Assembly (NCBI GenBank): GCA_958405565.1
Contig: CATYEN010000001.1
Location: 1 to 64,000 of the forward strand
From: an uncultured Collinsella sp.
Lineage (GTDB): Bacteria > Actinomycetota > Coriobacteriia > Coriobacteriales > Coriobacteriaceae
Reading direction: 5' to 3'
DNA length: 64,000 nt
A program made the position numbers and the translations under genes. The notes under the pieces were generated by a model, which saw only the letters and a program-made list of their open reading frames with translations, searched no databases and was not told the DNA's origin. How positions within the stretch are numbered: the stretch's first letter is position 1; the number at the start of each line of letters is the position of its first letter. This document shows, piece by piece, positions 1 to 9,077 of the stretch.

Positions 1-14
1 ACTGCGGGAACGGC

Positions 15-455
15 CTATATGCTCAATGTGTTCGGCTGAGATCGGAAATCAACCTTTTCGAAGCGAATGAACTCTTTATTACCACAAGAGTCAAAGAATG
101 AGTGAATCTGGTCCTGACTTTTAATAGGAAGATCTTGACCGCTTAAAAGGTGATAATAGGAATACTGCCCTTTTGCAACTGCGGAGTTGAGAAGGCTGAG
201 TTCACAGGCGATTTGCGAATACCCGCCCCAAGTGACTCTAATGCGAGGAACTAAATAGATCCCAGCCTTACCGACAGAAGCCAACAAGCGTTTTTCATCC
301 CATCCACCTATTTTTGCATCCATATGGATAAAGATGTCGTTTCGCTCATCATCGAGGACCCTCATCAGGGTGTGAAGAACCTCGTCGTCCTTGTGAGCCA
401 TAACAAGGAAGGCGTGTTTGCCCACAGTCGCATCGGGGCGAGATGGCATTGGCAT
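15..455 (-). pseudogene. GT14-family (core-2/I-branching type) glycosyltransferase, N-terminal half only
   Basis: The 146-residue product matches the N-terminal half of GT14 enzymes, which add branching sugars to a glycan. Visible family signatures are HAFLVMAHKDDEV near the start, IFIHMDAK, VTWGGYSQIACE and YYHLLSGQDLPIKSQDQIH. The start at 455 is chosen because GGAGG lies 5 bases upstream; ATGs at 467 and 449 are alternatives. Bacterial relatives usually run to about 290 residues, but this frame meets TAG at 15-17 just after EFIRFEKVDF. Another minus-strand frame stays open to the window edge, so a frameshift is likely, though a short gene cannot be excluded. It is the most distal gene of the LoaP polysaccharide operon visible here. 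Confidence 0.6.
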
Positions 456-471
456 ACAGCCCTCCATATGT

Positions 472-1032
472 CTACCACTCGCGAGGTTTGTATTCGCCTT
501 CCTCGGCAATGATATAAGGTGAAGGCTGCGCATGTTCAATAATTCGCGGTTTACCGAGAACAACCGTCGAGTTATCGGGTACGTCTTGGAATACGACGCA
601 GTTTGCTCCAATCTTGACGTTATTCCCAACGCGAATTCCTCCGAAAATCTTGGCACCGGGGTCAATGAAGACGTTGTCACCTATAATTGGGGCTTTCCCT
701 CTGCTTCGTCCTATAGTTACCTGGTGAAAGATGGTCACATTTCGCCCGATAGTCGCCCCCCCCGCAATGACTATACCGTTGATGCCGTGCGCAGTGATAT
801 TGGGGGGCGCCAAAAAATTCTCACACACGCATGAAGTCTCGTCGTTCCAACCAGGCATGATATCCGCGCAACTCCTGCGCATCTCATGGTCAACATACAA
901 CGAATAATATATTTTGTGGATGCCCCGGGCGCTTCCGGTAAGCAGGGCGTGTCGCCTTCTCCAAAATTTATCGTCATCGTACCTACCGAAAACCGCATTT
1001 TTGAAGCCATGCCAAATCGCCTTTGCGCCCAT
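472..1032 (-). CDS. Hexapeptide-repeat acetyltransferase (serine acetyltransferase-like)
   Basis: This 186-residue protein has a C-terminal left-handed beta-helix, seen as hexapeptide repeats such as [20 protein letters not shown] and [17 protein letters not shown] from about residue 95 onward. The histidine before the coil ([12 protein letters not shown]) and the CysE-like turn are typical of acyl-CoA O- or N-acetyltransferases. In a polysaccharide operon the likely job is O-acetylation of a sugar in the repeat unit rather than cysteine synthesis. The ATG at 1032 overlaps the TGA of the preceding gene (TGATG) and has GGAGG six bases upstream. An ATG at 1038 abuts the ribosome site and is less likely. 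Confidence 0.8.
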   Translation of the reverse strand: MGAKAIWHGFKNAVFGRYDDDKFWRRRHALLTGSARGIHKIYYSLYVDHEMRRSCADIMPGWNDETSCVCENFLAPPNITAHGINGIVIAGGATIGRNVTIFHQVTIGRSRGKAPIIGDNVFIDPGAKIFGGIRVGNNVKIGANCVVFQDVPDNSTVVLGKPRIIEHAQPSPYIIAEEGEYKPREW

Positions 1033-2102
1033 CAGCATCCTCCGGCATTGTTGAGTGAGCGGAGAACATATAGCGTTCTTGATATGCCTTCGGAGATGCC
1101 CATGCGTGCAGACCAACCAAGTTCGTCACGCGCCTTGTTTCCGTCCATCAGCGCAAACGTGGCCTTAGAGTACCCTGCCGCCTCCTGGGCGTCAGGTAAT
1201 TCGAATACAACTTTAACACCGCTGGCTTTGGCTATAAGTCCAGCAAGATCCCTCAACATTACGTCGGATCCTTTATCTGCAAGGTTGTAGGCTTCCCCGT
1301 CGTTACCAAGGAGCAATATATGCAGCAGACCAGACACAGCGTCCGCGACGTGCAGGTAGGAGAACTTCTGCGTCCCCTCGCTCTTGAGGACAACGTCCTC
1401 GCCGACAAGCGAGCGGTGTATGAACTGGGAGAGCGCTTTTGAATCATCGGGCAATAGCGTAGGCCCGTAGACGCGCGCAATGCGAGCGACAACGGCCTCG
1501 ACACCCTTCTGCGAACGGTAGGCTTGACACATAGCCTCGCCCAGTCGTTTCGATTCGTTGTAACAGGCACGAAGAGTGTTGCAGTCGATATTCCCGCAGT
1601 ACTTCTCATCAAAACGTTCAACGTCACCGCGGTTCTGGCCATAAATCTCGACTGACGAGGCAAAGAGCAGCCTAGCACCGCAATCGACGGAGTAGCTGAG
1701 GAGGTTCTGTAAGCCGTCCACGTTGACTCGGATGGTGCCGATGGGATCGGTGGCGTACTGGCGCGGGTGCGTGGAGCTCGCTAGATGCAAAACGTAGTCC
1801 GCGGGGGCAGCGGGGCTGTAACCTGTCGCAGAGACGGAGCCCTCCTCAAACGAGAAATGGTCTCGCCCGAAGTACGGCAGTCTCGAGCGCGCTTTCTCGG
1901 CGCTGCGCCCCAAAGCGATGACACTACAATTCGACCCGTCAATGTCGTTCCTATGCATTAGAACGTCGATGAGGAAGGTCCCGATCATACCGGTTGCACC
2001 GGAGATGGCGACCGTCTTATTCGCGAGCTTCTCCCATGGCAGGGGAAGCGAACAAACTTTGTCAAGGTCGGCGATATACTCTGGGCAATTGAGCCTATTC
2101 AT
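1032..2102 (-). CDS. NAD-dependent epimerase/dehydratase (extended SDR)
   Basis: This is a 356-residue extended short-chain dehydrogenase/reductase. The Rossmann motif SGATGMIG lies at residues 34-41. The catalytic set is FASSVEIYG (Ser 149/150) plus YNESK (Tyr181, Lys185). These enzymes epimerise, dehydrate or reduce nucleotide sugars with NAD(P). The gene sits directly after an IspD-like cytidylyltransferase and overlaps its 3' end by 8 bases, so its substrate may be a CDP-linked sugar or polyol; that is inference. An in-frame ATG at 2111 is possible, but the GAGAGGG site is better spaced for 2102. Confidence 0.8.
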   Translation of the reverse strand: MNRLNCPEYIADLDKVCSLPLPWEKLANKTVAISGATGMIGTFLIDVLMHRNDIDGSNCSVIALGRSAEKARSRLPYFGRDHFSFEEGSVSATGYSPAAPADYVLHLASSTHPRQYATDPIGTIRVNVDGLQNLLSYSVDCGARLLFASSVEIYGQNRGDVERFDEKYCGNIDCNTLRACYNESKRLGEAMCQAYRSQKGVEAVVARIARVYGPTLLPDDSKALSQFIHRSLVGEDVVLKSEGTQKFSYLHVADAVSGLLHILLLGNDGEAYNLADKGSDVMLRDLAGLIAKASGVKVVFELPDAQEAAGYSKATFALMDGNKARDELGWSARMGISEGISRTLYVLRSLNNAGGC

Positions 2103-2814
2103 CGCGAGCATCCCTCTCCGCCGCCCATGCGCGGAAGAACTCGAGGTTTTCCGGCGTGGTGAGCTTAATGTTACGGTCCGACCCAGCGGCGAAGTTTAGC
2201 TTCACGCCCAACTGGACCATCATTGTGTTCGTGTAGTTGGAGCCGTCGATTCCGACACCCTTTTCAAAAGCCTCGTGATACTTGGAGTCGAGCAGCCCGA
2301 AACGGTACGCCTGCGGCGTGGATACGCGACGAAGCGTTTCGCGGGGGATGTACTGCGTAGTGGTGGCTGAATCCTTCTCGTCCACAAGGAAGATCTGCTC
2401 GTTGTAAGGCATGCTCGTGACGGCGTTGCCACGCTCTTTGGCAACGCGAACGACGTCGGTGATGACCTCGGGGTCGAGCATGGGGCGCACGCCGTCGTGG
2501 ACGATGCAGATGTCGTCTTCGGCAAGCACGCCCTCAAAGTTGTACACACCGTTGCGGATAGACTCCTGACCAGAGGCGCCGCCTTTGACGACCCACTTTA
2601 GCTTGTCAATTTTGTATTGCCTCGCATAGGCGCGCAAGACCTGCTCCCAGCCGTCCAAGCACACGACCTCGATGGCGTCCACAAGCGGATGCTCCTGGAA
2701 AGCCTCGAGCGTGTAGACAATGACAGGCTTCTCGCCTACATTGATGAACTGTTTGGGAATCTCCTGCCCCATACGCGAGCCTATGCCGCCTGCTATGATT
2801 ATTGCCACGTTCAT
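2095..2814 (-). CDS. IspD-family cytidylyltransferase (TarI/CDP-polyol type likely)
   Basis: The 239-residue protein belongs to the IspD family, which couples CTP to a sugar alcohol phosphate. The nucleotide-binding signature IIAGGIGSRMGQEIPKQF is at residues 5-22, followed by GGASGQESIRNGV and IVHDGVRP. IspD itself makes CDP-methylerythritol for isoprenoids; TarI and related enzymes make CDP-ribitol or other CDP-polyols for surface polymers. Placement between a LicD-family phosphotransferase and an SDR enzyme inside a capsule-type operon favours the second role. The ATG at 2814 has GGAAAG upstream and lies 3 bases after the licD stop. Sequence alone does not give the exact substrate. Confidence 0.8.
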   Translation of the reverse strand: MNVAIIIAGGIGSRMGQEIPKQFINVGEKPVIVYTLEAFQEHPLVDAIEVVCLDGWEQVLRAYARQYKIDKLKWVVKGGASGQESIRNGVYNFEGVLAEDDICIVHDGVRPMLDPEVITDVVRVAKERGNAVTSMPYNEQIFLVDEKDSATTTQYIPRETLRRVSTPQAYRFGLLDSKYHEAFEKGVGIDGSNYTNTMMVQLGVKLNFAAGSDRNIKLTTPENLEFFRAWAAERDARDE

Positions 2815-2817
2815 GAA

Positions 2818-3645
2818 TTACTTTCCTTCCCCGGAATTTGCCTTCCATACCTTCATCCCATGAGTGACCCGCTGGTCTTCGGGCGGAAGCCGCATGTAGT
2901 CGCCATAGAGCCCATTTAGGTACGCGTCCCAGTGCGGGCACACCTTGAAAGTGCGACCCTCGAACTCCATATCGATCAAGTTGTCGAAGTCCTCGACGGG
3001 AAAACCGGGCTTATCAGGCTTGTAGGGCCCCCAAACAACATCTCCTGCTTCATGCGTATCGCCGAACTGCAGGCCACGGGCCCTCTCCCCTAGCTCGGAA
3101 AACTGCTTTTCCGCAGGAAATACCGCCCTATGAATCGGAAAAAGGAAACGCTTCGCGACCTTTTTCAACGGATTTGAAGTGGACGTTTTGATATTTACGT
3201 ATGACCGCGATGCTCTGAAGAATGTCTTTTCCTGAGCCGCCATTAGGGTCGCTTTCTCAGATTTTTCGTCAGGCATGGCATCGGCGGGAAAAATGTCAAT
3301 CCAGAGAAACTCTTCGATTACTTCTTCAAAGTGCGGTTCCTGAGCCCTCCATGAAGGGTTGGTCAGTTTCATGAAGGGATAGATGTACCCCTTGCGTCCA
3401 GGAATATTGGGCGTCAACCCAGCAGGCACCCACTCAGGATGAGATGCAAGTTCATCGAAATCTGGCCTGGGCATAATGACATCGATATCGTCATCCCAAG
3501 GAATGAATCCCCTGTGCCTCACGGCACCTAGAAGCGTGCCGCCATCAAGTGAATAGCGAAGCCCATGCTCGTTTGTCATCCTGTCAAAATTGACGAGCAT
3601 AGCAAGCAGCAGTTTTTGGATTTCTATAGTGGCGAGATACCGCAT
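2818..3645 (-). CDS. LicD-family phosphotransferase
   Basis: This 275-residue protein carries the LicD signature: YSLDGGTLLGAVRHRG followed by PWDDDIDVIM, whose aspartates bind metal. LicD enzymes transfer phosphocholine or a polyol phosphate from a CDP-linked donor to a glycan; the eukaryotic fukutin and FKRP proteins are relatives. The adjacent IspD-like gene could make the CDP donor. The start at 3645 is preferred over 3648 because AAGGAG lies 5 bases before it. The flippase stop codon overlaps the ATG at 3648. The attached group and acceptor sugar are unknown. Confidence 0.87.
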   Translation of the reverse strand: MRYLATIEIQKLLLAMLVNFDRMTNEHGLRYSLDGGTLLGAVRHRGFIPWDDDIDVIMPRPDFDELASHPEWVPAGLTPNIPGRKGYIYPFMKLTNPSWRAQEPHFEEVIEEFLWIDIFPADAMPDEKSEKATLMAAQEKTFFRASRSYVNIKTSTSNPLKKVAKRFLFPIHRAVFPAEKQFSELGERARGLQFGDTHEAGDVVWGPYKPDKPGFPVEDFDNLIDMEFEGRTFKVCPHWDAYLNGLYGDYMRLPPEDQRVTHGMKVWKANSGEGK

Positions 3646-3647
3646 CA

Positions 3648-4904
3648 TTACTCCTTAGTACTCTTATGGGAGTTTGTCTCCGACCGGGTCGCGCACCAGA
3701 GCATGAAAACTCTTGCTAGTAGCAACAAGGCATCGCAACCCCAGCGGACAACGCAGATAACATCAAGGGTTATCAGCCCGGCAAGATAAAGTGCCAAAAG
3801 AGAGACCACGTTAACGATCCCGGTGAACAACGTCGAAGCGGTCAGCTCCTTTACGTGCCCCATGGCGCCAAGAACCGGCCAGCCAATCAGAATTCCGTAG
3901 AATGAGAAGATAAAGATCGGTGAGATCATCCACATGACATGGGCACCACCAACGTACTCGGGTCCTCCGAGGACGAGCATAATCGGCTCGGAGAGGGCGC
4001 AATACGCAACGGTACCCAGGACAAGGGCGGGCAGCGCAGCGAGCGCCAACTTTCGTGCGAACCCGAAGTCTCTGTTCTTAATCATATGGGGGTAAAGGCT
4101 GTTGGCAATAGGCGTGTAGAGCGACTGCACGGCGTTCACGGTCGTGAGCGTAAGCGACCAGAAGGCGATGTCCGTCTTGCTTGTGATTGCCAACCCGATA
4201 ATCACCGTGGTGAATCCAGAGAAAAGAGAGGAGCTGACGTTCGAAACGCAATAGATAGCGGAGACACGTAGCTCCTCGAAGCTCTCCTTAAAGGTGGGCC
4301 TTGCTATACCGATGCCGAACATGCGCATTTGGGCGCGATAGCTCCATGCGATGTCAACGATCTCCGACAGTACGTCAGCCACGGCAACAAGGATAAGGTC
4401 CTCCGGTCCGCGCACGAGAAGGATCGTGAGCACGACCTGCACCCCCTTGGATGCGAAATACCGGGTCGTCAAAGGCCCCATATGTTCGTTTCCCTGAAAG
4501 ATGAAGTCGGGCAGCACTGTACGACCCGCTGTTGCAAAGAACGCCCAGATGACGTAGACAGTGTTCTCGGCCAAAATGGGAATAAAGCGTGTTATGACCA
4601 TAACACAGATGAAAAGACCGCAGAGCAACATGAGGCGTGCGACCGTAATCGCCCCCACGAGGCGGGAGAGAGCTGCGGTATCCCCCTTGAGATCAACCAC
4701 CTTCTTGGTTCCAGAGAGCGTAAAGCCAAAATCGGCGATGGTTTGGACCACGCCCATGAAAGAGAGAACATAGGCGTAAACGGCATATCCCTCAGTCCCG
4801 AGAACGCGAGTGAGATAGGGAATAAGCAGCAGCGGAAAGAGATACTTGAGTATCTGAAGCCCATACTGCCAAAGCGTGTTCTTGTAGAATGCGCTGTGCT
4901 TCAC
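3648..4904 (-). CDS. Wzx-type polysaccharide flippase (oligosaccharide repeat-unit transporter)
   Basis: The roughly 418-residue protein is strongly hydrophobic along its length, with about 12 predicted membrane segments. Its N-terminus (NTLWQYGLQILKYLFPLLLI, then PYLTRVLG) is typical of the polysaccharide biosynthesis export family. It should flip the undecaprenyl-diphosphate-linked repeat unit across the membrane before polymerisation. GTG at 4904 has GGGGG nine bases upstream; ATG at 4913 directly abuts that site and is the alternative. The polymerase gene lies upstream (36-45 bp gap) and licD overlaps downstream. Confidence 0.87.
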   Translation of the reverse strand: MKHSAFYKNTLWQYGLQILKYLFPLLLIPYLTRVLGTEGYAVYAYVLSFMGVVQTIADFGFTLSGTKKVVDLKGDTAALSRLVGAITVARLMLLCGLFICVMVITRFIPILAENTVYVIWAFFATAGRTVLPDFIFQGNEHMGPLTTRYFASKGVQVVLTILLVRGPEDLILVAVADVLSEIVDIAWSYRAQMRMFGIGIARPTFKESFEELRVSAIYCVSNVSSSLFSGFTTVIIGLAITSKTDIAFWSLTLTTVNAVQSLYTPIANSLYPHMIKNRDFGFARKLALAALPALVLGTVAYCALSEPIMLVLGGPEYVGGAHVMWMISPIFIFSFYGILIGWPVLGAMGHVKELTASTLFTGIVNVVSLLALYLAGLITLDVICVVRWGCDALLLLARVFMLWCATRSETNSHKSTKE

Positions 4905-4949
4905 CGGCTGCATCCCCCATTCAAGACGTAGAAGGCGTAAGCCAGTCTA

Positions 4950-6215
4950 TTAAAAAAGAATCGACGGATAGAAAACCGCATATTTCGCAACTCCAATGTA
5001 GTTAAAGGAGGGAATAAAATTTCTCAACGCAATGAGGCAGACGAGAGCAGAGACGATAAATAAACAAAAGTCCAAAAGAAGGGGCCATCGTAGCTTGGAC
5101 AGTGCCTTTCTTTCCTCATTGTTGAGGCATAAAGTAGATCCGATAAGCAAGGGAATATAGATGAGCCTGTTCCCGACATTGACCAAGGTCGCCTCCATGG
5201 CAAAGACGCAGAAACCCATTACGAGCATGACAGGAAACCGATAGTCATCCTGGCTCGTCAAAAACGTTCGCAAGAGAAGCATCCCCAGAAGGACCATAGA
5301 CAGCGCATGACCTGCAACAGCGAGGCTGTCCTTGGCCTGCTGTTGATCCCATCCAGTCCCCTCTGTATAAATGCTCGCTTTCTTAATTGCGTCTCCGACC
5401 AAAGGTAAGCCGTCAAGTACATGCGACGTAATCAAGATTGTGGCGGCAGAGGCAACTGCTGCTAAGGCGAGCGCACAGATCAGAGCGCCGCTCTTTGGAT
5501 TTTTCGCAATGAACGGCTGGAGTATTAACAGGGCGAACGCAACCACCATCGACGTATGGATCCCGCACGCCAGCAGAATCAGCAATAACGAGGGGATGGA
5601 ATCTCTAATGCCATAGGAACGACGAATATAGAATGCGGTCGCGCACAGAATGCAGCCCAAAGTCGACCTCATGTAGGCAACGATGGCCTGCATATGAACA
5701 GCAAGAACGACGAAAATGAATAGCGCAAGAAAAGCTGCAGCATCAGTCCTCTCACGAGCGCAGGCGTCCATTACTACCCAAGAGGTCAGGCCAAATCCCA
5801 CAAAAGCCCCGCTTACCTGCAGGAGGGCGAGACTCCCGCTGTTCCCAACAAGCCAACACCAAACGTTCCAAACAATAAGGCCGTCATGGTCGGAGTTTGA
5901 ACTGGACAAAACAGACAAGACGCTCTTGCCGGTATAAAACTGGCACTCAGCCATCCACCGTGTCATGTCTACGGGGTGCCGATACTCAATTCCCGAAACT
6001 ACCAGGGACATGGAAAGCGCGATACCAAAAGCGCATGACACCGCCATCTTTCTCGAAGGGCAACCGGCGAACAAGATAGTCGATAGACAAAGCGCCAGCA
6101 AAGGCGAAACGAAGGCGGTGGTAGCGAGGAAAAACGCGATGCCAAAGGCGTTACCGCCATCGTCAGAAAGCCCAAATTTGCTTATGCCCAGACCGGCCCC
6201 TGTCGTTTTCGTCAT
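4950..6215 (-). CDS. Polysaccharide polymerase (EpsG/Wzy-like membrane protein)
   Basis: This 421-residue protein has around ten hydrophobic segments and few recognisable motifs, as is usual for Wzy polymerases. An early loop reads EYRHPVDMTRWMAECQFYTG, which resembles the EpsG family signature around the first periplasmic loop. It would join repeat units on the outer face of the membrane. The ATG at 6215 overlaps the stop of the upstream glycosyltransferase (ATGA) and has AGGA upstream. Assignment rests on topology, that loop and position between glycosyltransferases and a flippase. Confidence 0.72.
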   Translation of the reverse strand: MTKTTGAGLGISKFGLSDDGGNAFGIAFFLATTAFVSPLLALCLSTILFAGCPSRKMAVSCAFGIALSMSLVVSGIEYRHPVDMTRWMAECQFYTGKSVLSVLSSSNSDHDGLIVWNVWCWLVGNSGSLALLQVSGAFVGFGLTSWVVMDACARERTDAAAFLALFIFVVLAVHMQAIVAYMRSTLGCILCATAFYIRRSYGIRDSIPSLLLILLACGIHTSMVVAFALLILQPFIAKNPKSGALICALALAAVASAATILITSHVLDGLPLVGDAIKKASIYTEGTGWDQQQAKDSLAVAGHALSMVLLGMLLLRTFLTSQDDYRFPVMLVMGFCVFAMEATLVNVGNRLIYIPLLIGSTLCLNNEERKALSKLRWPLLLDFCLFIVSALVCLIALRNFIPSFNYIGVAKYAVFYPSILF

Positions 6216-7228
6216 CGCGACATCCTCCTGGCAAACGGGGTGGCCACGCGGCAGCCGAGAAGGCACCAGTAAGCAAGCAAATTCATTTTCTTTTCCAATA
6301 ATACGAAGAATATACGCTGTTCAAACCTCAGGGAACTACATCGTCTGATGGCCTCCGCATACAAAGGCGTGTTCCTGAACTCCTGAAACTGACGTCGATA
6401 CCACTTCGCGCCGACGTTCTTGCGCATGTCGTAGAACCCATTAGAGAGATAACCAGTAAGCGAGATTTCGGCAAAACGGTTTCCGGGCCATTTCGCATCC
6501 CACAAAACAGCCTGGCGGTAGACCTCCTCTTTAACTCTTGCATATTGCATGGTCTGGCCTTCGCGATAGCGAGAGGTGATGCTGTCCGCGTTCGTTCTAT
6601 AGAAATATAGGGGCTCTCGTATGCAGGCCACACTGTTCGCACTGTCAAGGATGTAAAGGCTCTGAAGCTGGTCCTCACCAAGCTGGAGCCTCCCATACCC
6701 CGAATAATCACAGTCACGATCCACGCATGATCTCTTTGCAATCTTCAGGGTGATACTCGGTATAGCTCCAGACAGAAAGGAAGAACGGATGAAATTCACA
6801 TCTTCAGCCCGGAAAAAATTTTGGTTTCCGGGAACCCCTCCCGGAAGAATAGAGTCGAAGTCGATGGAACTGCTATTGCCGACAATTACAACGTCCGCAT
6901 CCGTATCTTCGATAGCCTTGCTCACTGCCAGCAAGGCATGGGGCGCAAGCCCATCATCGCCGTCGACGTGCCAGAAATAGTCGCCTTTGGCGGCCATGAT
7001 TCCGGCACGGCGCGCCTGAAGCAGACCCTTATTCTTCTGTCTGATTATCTGAACGGGAACATCTACCTCCGAGGCAAAACGCTCATAGATAGCAGCGCTG
7101 CCGTCAGTCGAGCCGTCGTCGACAATAACGACCTCGTAATCAGAGTAGTCCTGGCGTGCGATGCTAGTCAGGCACTCGCCAAGGAAGTCCTCAACGTTGT
7201 ATACGGGAACGATTACAGAAAATCTCAC
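6212..7228 (-). CDS. GT2 family glycosyltransferase
   Basis: This is a 338-residue family 2 transferase starting at GTG 7228, with AAGGG eight bases upstream. The GT-A fold begins at once with RFSVIVPVYNVEDFLGECL. VIVDDGSTDGS (about residues 34-44) and the metal-binding HVDGDDGLAPH (about residue 90) follow. It should transfer a sugar from an NDP donor to the growing lipid-linked repeat unit at the cytoplasmic face. Longer reading frames upstream overlap the preceding gene and are not needed. Donor and acceptor cannot be told from sequence. Confidence 0.88.
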   Translation of the reverse strand: MRFSVIVPVYNVEDFLGECLTSIARQDYSDYEVVIVDDGSTDGSAAIYERFASEVDVPVQIIRQKNKGLLQARRAGIMAAKGDYFWHVDGDDGLAPHALLAVSKAIEDTDADVVIVGNSSSIDFDSILPGGVPGNQNFFRAEDVNFIRSSFLSGAIPSITLKIAKRSCVDRDCDYSGYGRLQLGEDQLQSLYILDSANSVACIREPLYFYRTNADSITSRYREGQTMQYARVKEEVYRQAVLWDAKWPGNRFAEISLTGYLSNGFYDMRKNVGAKWYRRQFQEFRNTPLYAEAIRRCSSLRFEQRIFFVLLEKKMNLLAYWCLLGCRVATPFARRMSR

Positions 7229-7253
7229 CTTATCAACCCTTATTACTTGGGGT

Positions 7254-8246
7254 TTATCCAATTGCTTTGCCCGAAACTGCTGCGTAGAGGGCGTAGAAGG
7301 CGTTGTGCGCCTTTGGGGAAATCGCGAATAGCATGCACCGCAACCTCCAGGTGCGGGATGCCAAACGGCTCCGCGAGGCTTGCCCCGCAAGCTTGCGAGC
7401 TCGTCTCAGATACGACCGCCCCTCAGCCCTGTCGCCAAAGGTATTGAGATCGACGCGCATAGCGACGCGCAGCGTACAGTACGCTCGAAAGCACTCAAAC
7501 TCGTCCTTAAGGCCGCCCCCGGCAATTTGCCGCACGGTCTCAATAGTCTCATCCATGTCTTGCGCTTGCTTGGGCCCCTGCTTCTTAAACGTGGTGATGG
7601 AGCCGGGTCTCGTTACATACGCGTAGAAAGGAGCATCAGAAAAGGTGATCTCCCCGACACGCGAACAGATAGAGGCGATCACGCCCATGTCTTCGAAAAG
7701 CTGCCCCTCAGGAAAGGCAAGGTAGGGGATCAGGGACCGGGCGAAGAGCTTGCCGCATGCAGAACCACTCTCTCCGTTGAATAAAAGCAGCTTCCTAAAA
7801 CGCTCGGCACCGGACTCCACCTTGAACTCAGCAGTCTGCTCCATCTCGTAGTTCTCAAGAAGGGGCGTCTTAGCGAAAGACCCTGCAACAAGAGTCACCT
7901 GGTATTTCAGGGCAGCTTCAACCATAAGCTCAACGGTTCGCGGGTCGATGAGGTCGTCTCCGTCGACATACATGAGATAGTTGCCGCGGCATCGTTGCGT
8001 GCCATAATTGCGAGCGGAAGAGAGCCCCCCGTTCTTCTTATGGTGAATCTCGATGCGTGGGTCGTCTCCGACGGTGTATTCGATCAAATCGATAGTATCG
8101 TCTGTGCAGCCATCGTCCACGATAAGGATCTCGATGTTCGGATACGTCTGATTGAGCAGCGACCTCACACAAGGAAGTGCGAACGTTCCCACGTTGTACA
8201 TGGGGACGATAATGCTTACCAGTGGGTTATCGACTTTGGAAGCCAT
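7254..8246 (-). CDS. GT2 family glycosyltransferase
   Basis: This 330-residue enzyme has a complete GT-A nucleotide-sugar domain: PLVSIIVPMYNVGTFALPCV, then ILIVDDGCTDDT, GGLSSARNYG and the DxD-type motif YVDGDDLID near residue 92. The C-terminal third is basic and probably binds the membrane-linked acceptor. ATG 8246 follows GGAGGG. It is separated from its neighbours by 4 and 25 bases, so it is cotranscribed with them. It is similar in layout to, but clearly distinct from, the next GT2 gene at 6212-7228. Sugar specificity is unknown. Confidence 0.88.
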   Translation of the reverse strand: MASKVDNPLVSIIVPMYNVGTFALPCVRSLLNQTYPNIEILIVDDGCTDDTIDLIEYTVGDDPRIEIHHKKNGGLSSARNYGTQRCRGNYLMYVDGDDLIDPRTVELMVEAALKYQVTLVAGSFAKTPLLENYEMEQTAEFKVESGAERFRKLLLFNGESGSACGKLFARSLIPYLAFPEGQLFEDMGVIASICSRVGEITFSDAPFYAYVTRPGSITTFKKQGPKQAQDMDETIETVRQIAGGGLKDEFECFRAYCTLRVAMRVDLNTFGDRAEGRSYLRRARKLAGQASRSRLASRTWRLRCMLFAISPKAHNAFYALYAAVSGKAIG

Positions 8247-8250
8247 TTTG

Positions 8251-9075
8251 CTACGCCCTCCGGAGAAGAATTCGATAGATCAGTGACCTCAGCGAATTGG
8301 GCATAAGGCAGACCAGCGCGTGCGGCACGTATGAGCAGACATAGTCGCGTTCAGTGAAATAACCCCGCTCTACCTGTGCTCTCTTGAAGGCCTTGGCGTA
8401 CTTGAGGTACTGAACTCCGCCCCTGCGGGCGTAGAAGTCCTCGCTAACACGCATGGCGACTAAAGGCTCTCCCAAATTGTCCGCGCGGCAGCCGCATGCA
8501 AGCATTCTGTTGAAGAGGTCCCAATCCTCGAAATAGAGGAAATCAGAGCTGTAGTTGCCTGCCTCCATGACCTTTGATTTCCTGAACGTCATGGGCGGGT
8601 GGCGAAAGGGGTTGCGCCTCTTGGAGTAGGCGCGGATAGCGTTCAATCCCTTGGGAAGATCAGTGGTGGCGACGGGCTTGTCAGGCGACTCGATGAACTC
8701 CACGACGTCGCTGCCCACCATGTCAAGCCCACTCTCAAGAGCTGCGAGCTGCTTCTCCATGCGGTCGGGTCGGGCAACGTCGTCGGTATCCATACGAGCA
8801 ACGACGTCGTTTGAGCAAGCAATCATGCCTTGACGCAGGGCGTAGCCGAGGCCGCGGTTTTCGCCATAGGCAACAAAGTTGAATAGGCCGGGATGGGCAG
8901 AGTCATACTCCCGGAGCACATCCTCCAAGCCATCCGTCAACGGGCCGTCCTCAACCATGACAATCTCGGCGGGCGGCACGGTCTGGGCAAGCATACTGTC
9001 GAGTGACTCTTTAAGGTACTCTGGGCGCTCCTTAGCGTACAGGCTCAGAAGGACGGTGTAGGCAGGGTATTGCAT
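8251..9075 (-). CDS. GT2 family glycosyltransferase (AmsE-like)
   Basis: The 274-residue product opens with YTVLLSLYAKERPEYLKESL, a variant GT2 start seen in AmsE-like exopolysaccharide transferases. MVEDGPLTDGLEDVL, ENRGLGYALRQGM and the metal-binding ARMDTDDVARPDRM follow. YFEDWDLFNRML carries the conserved ED pair expected for the catalytic base. As the gene next to the initiating sugar transferase, it may add the second sugar, but order in the operon does not prove order of action. ATG 9075 has a strong GGAGGGG site. Confidence 0.88.
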   Translation of the reverse strand: MQYPAYTVLLSLYAKERPEYLKESLDSMLAQTVPPAEIVMVEDGPLTDGLEDVLREYDSAHPGLFNFVAYGENRGLGYALRQGMIACSNDVVARMDTDDVARPDRMEKQLAALESGLDMVGSDVVEFIESPDKPVATTDLPKGLNAIRAYSKRRNPFRHPPMTFRKSKVMEAGNYSSDFLYFEDWDLFNRMLACGCRADNLGEPLVAMRVSEDFYARRGGVQYLKYAKAFKRAQVERGYFTERDYVCSYVPHALVCLMPNSLRSLIYRILLRRA

Positions 9076-9077
9076 TG

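Noticed and set aside
2095..2814. Housekeeping IspD for isoprenoid synthesis
   Set aside because: The family match is real, but position inside a capsule-type operon beside LicD makes a CDP-polyol role more likely; it is not excluded.
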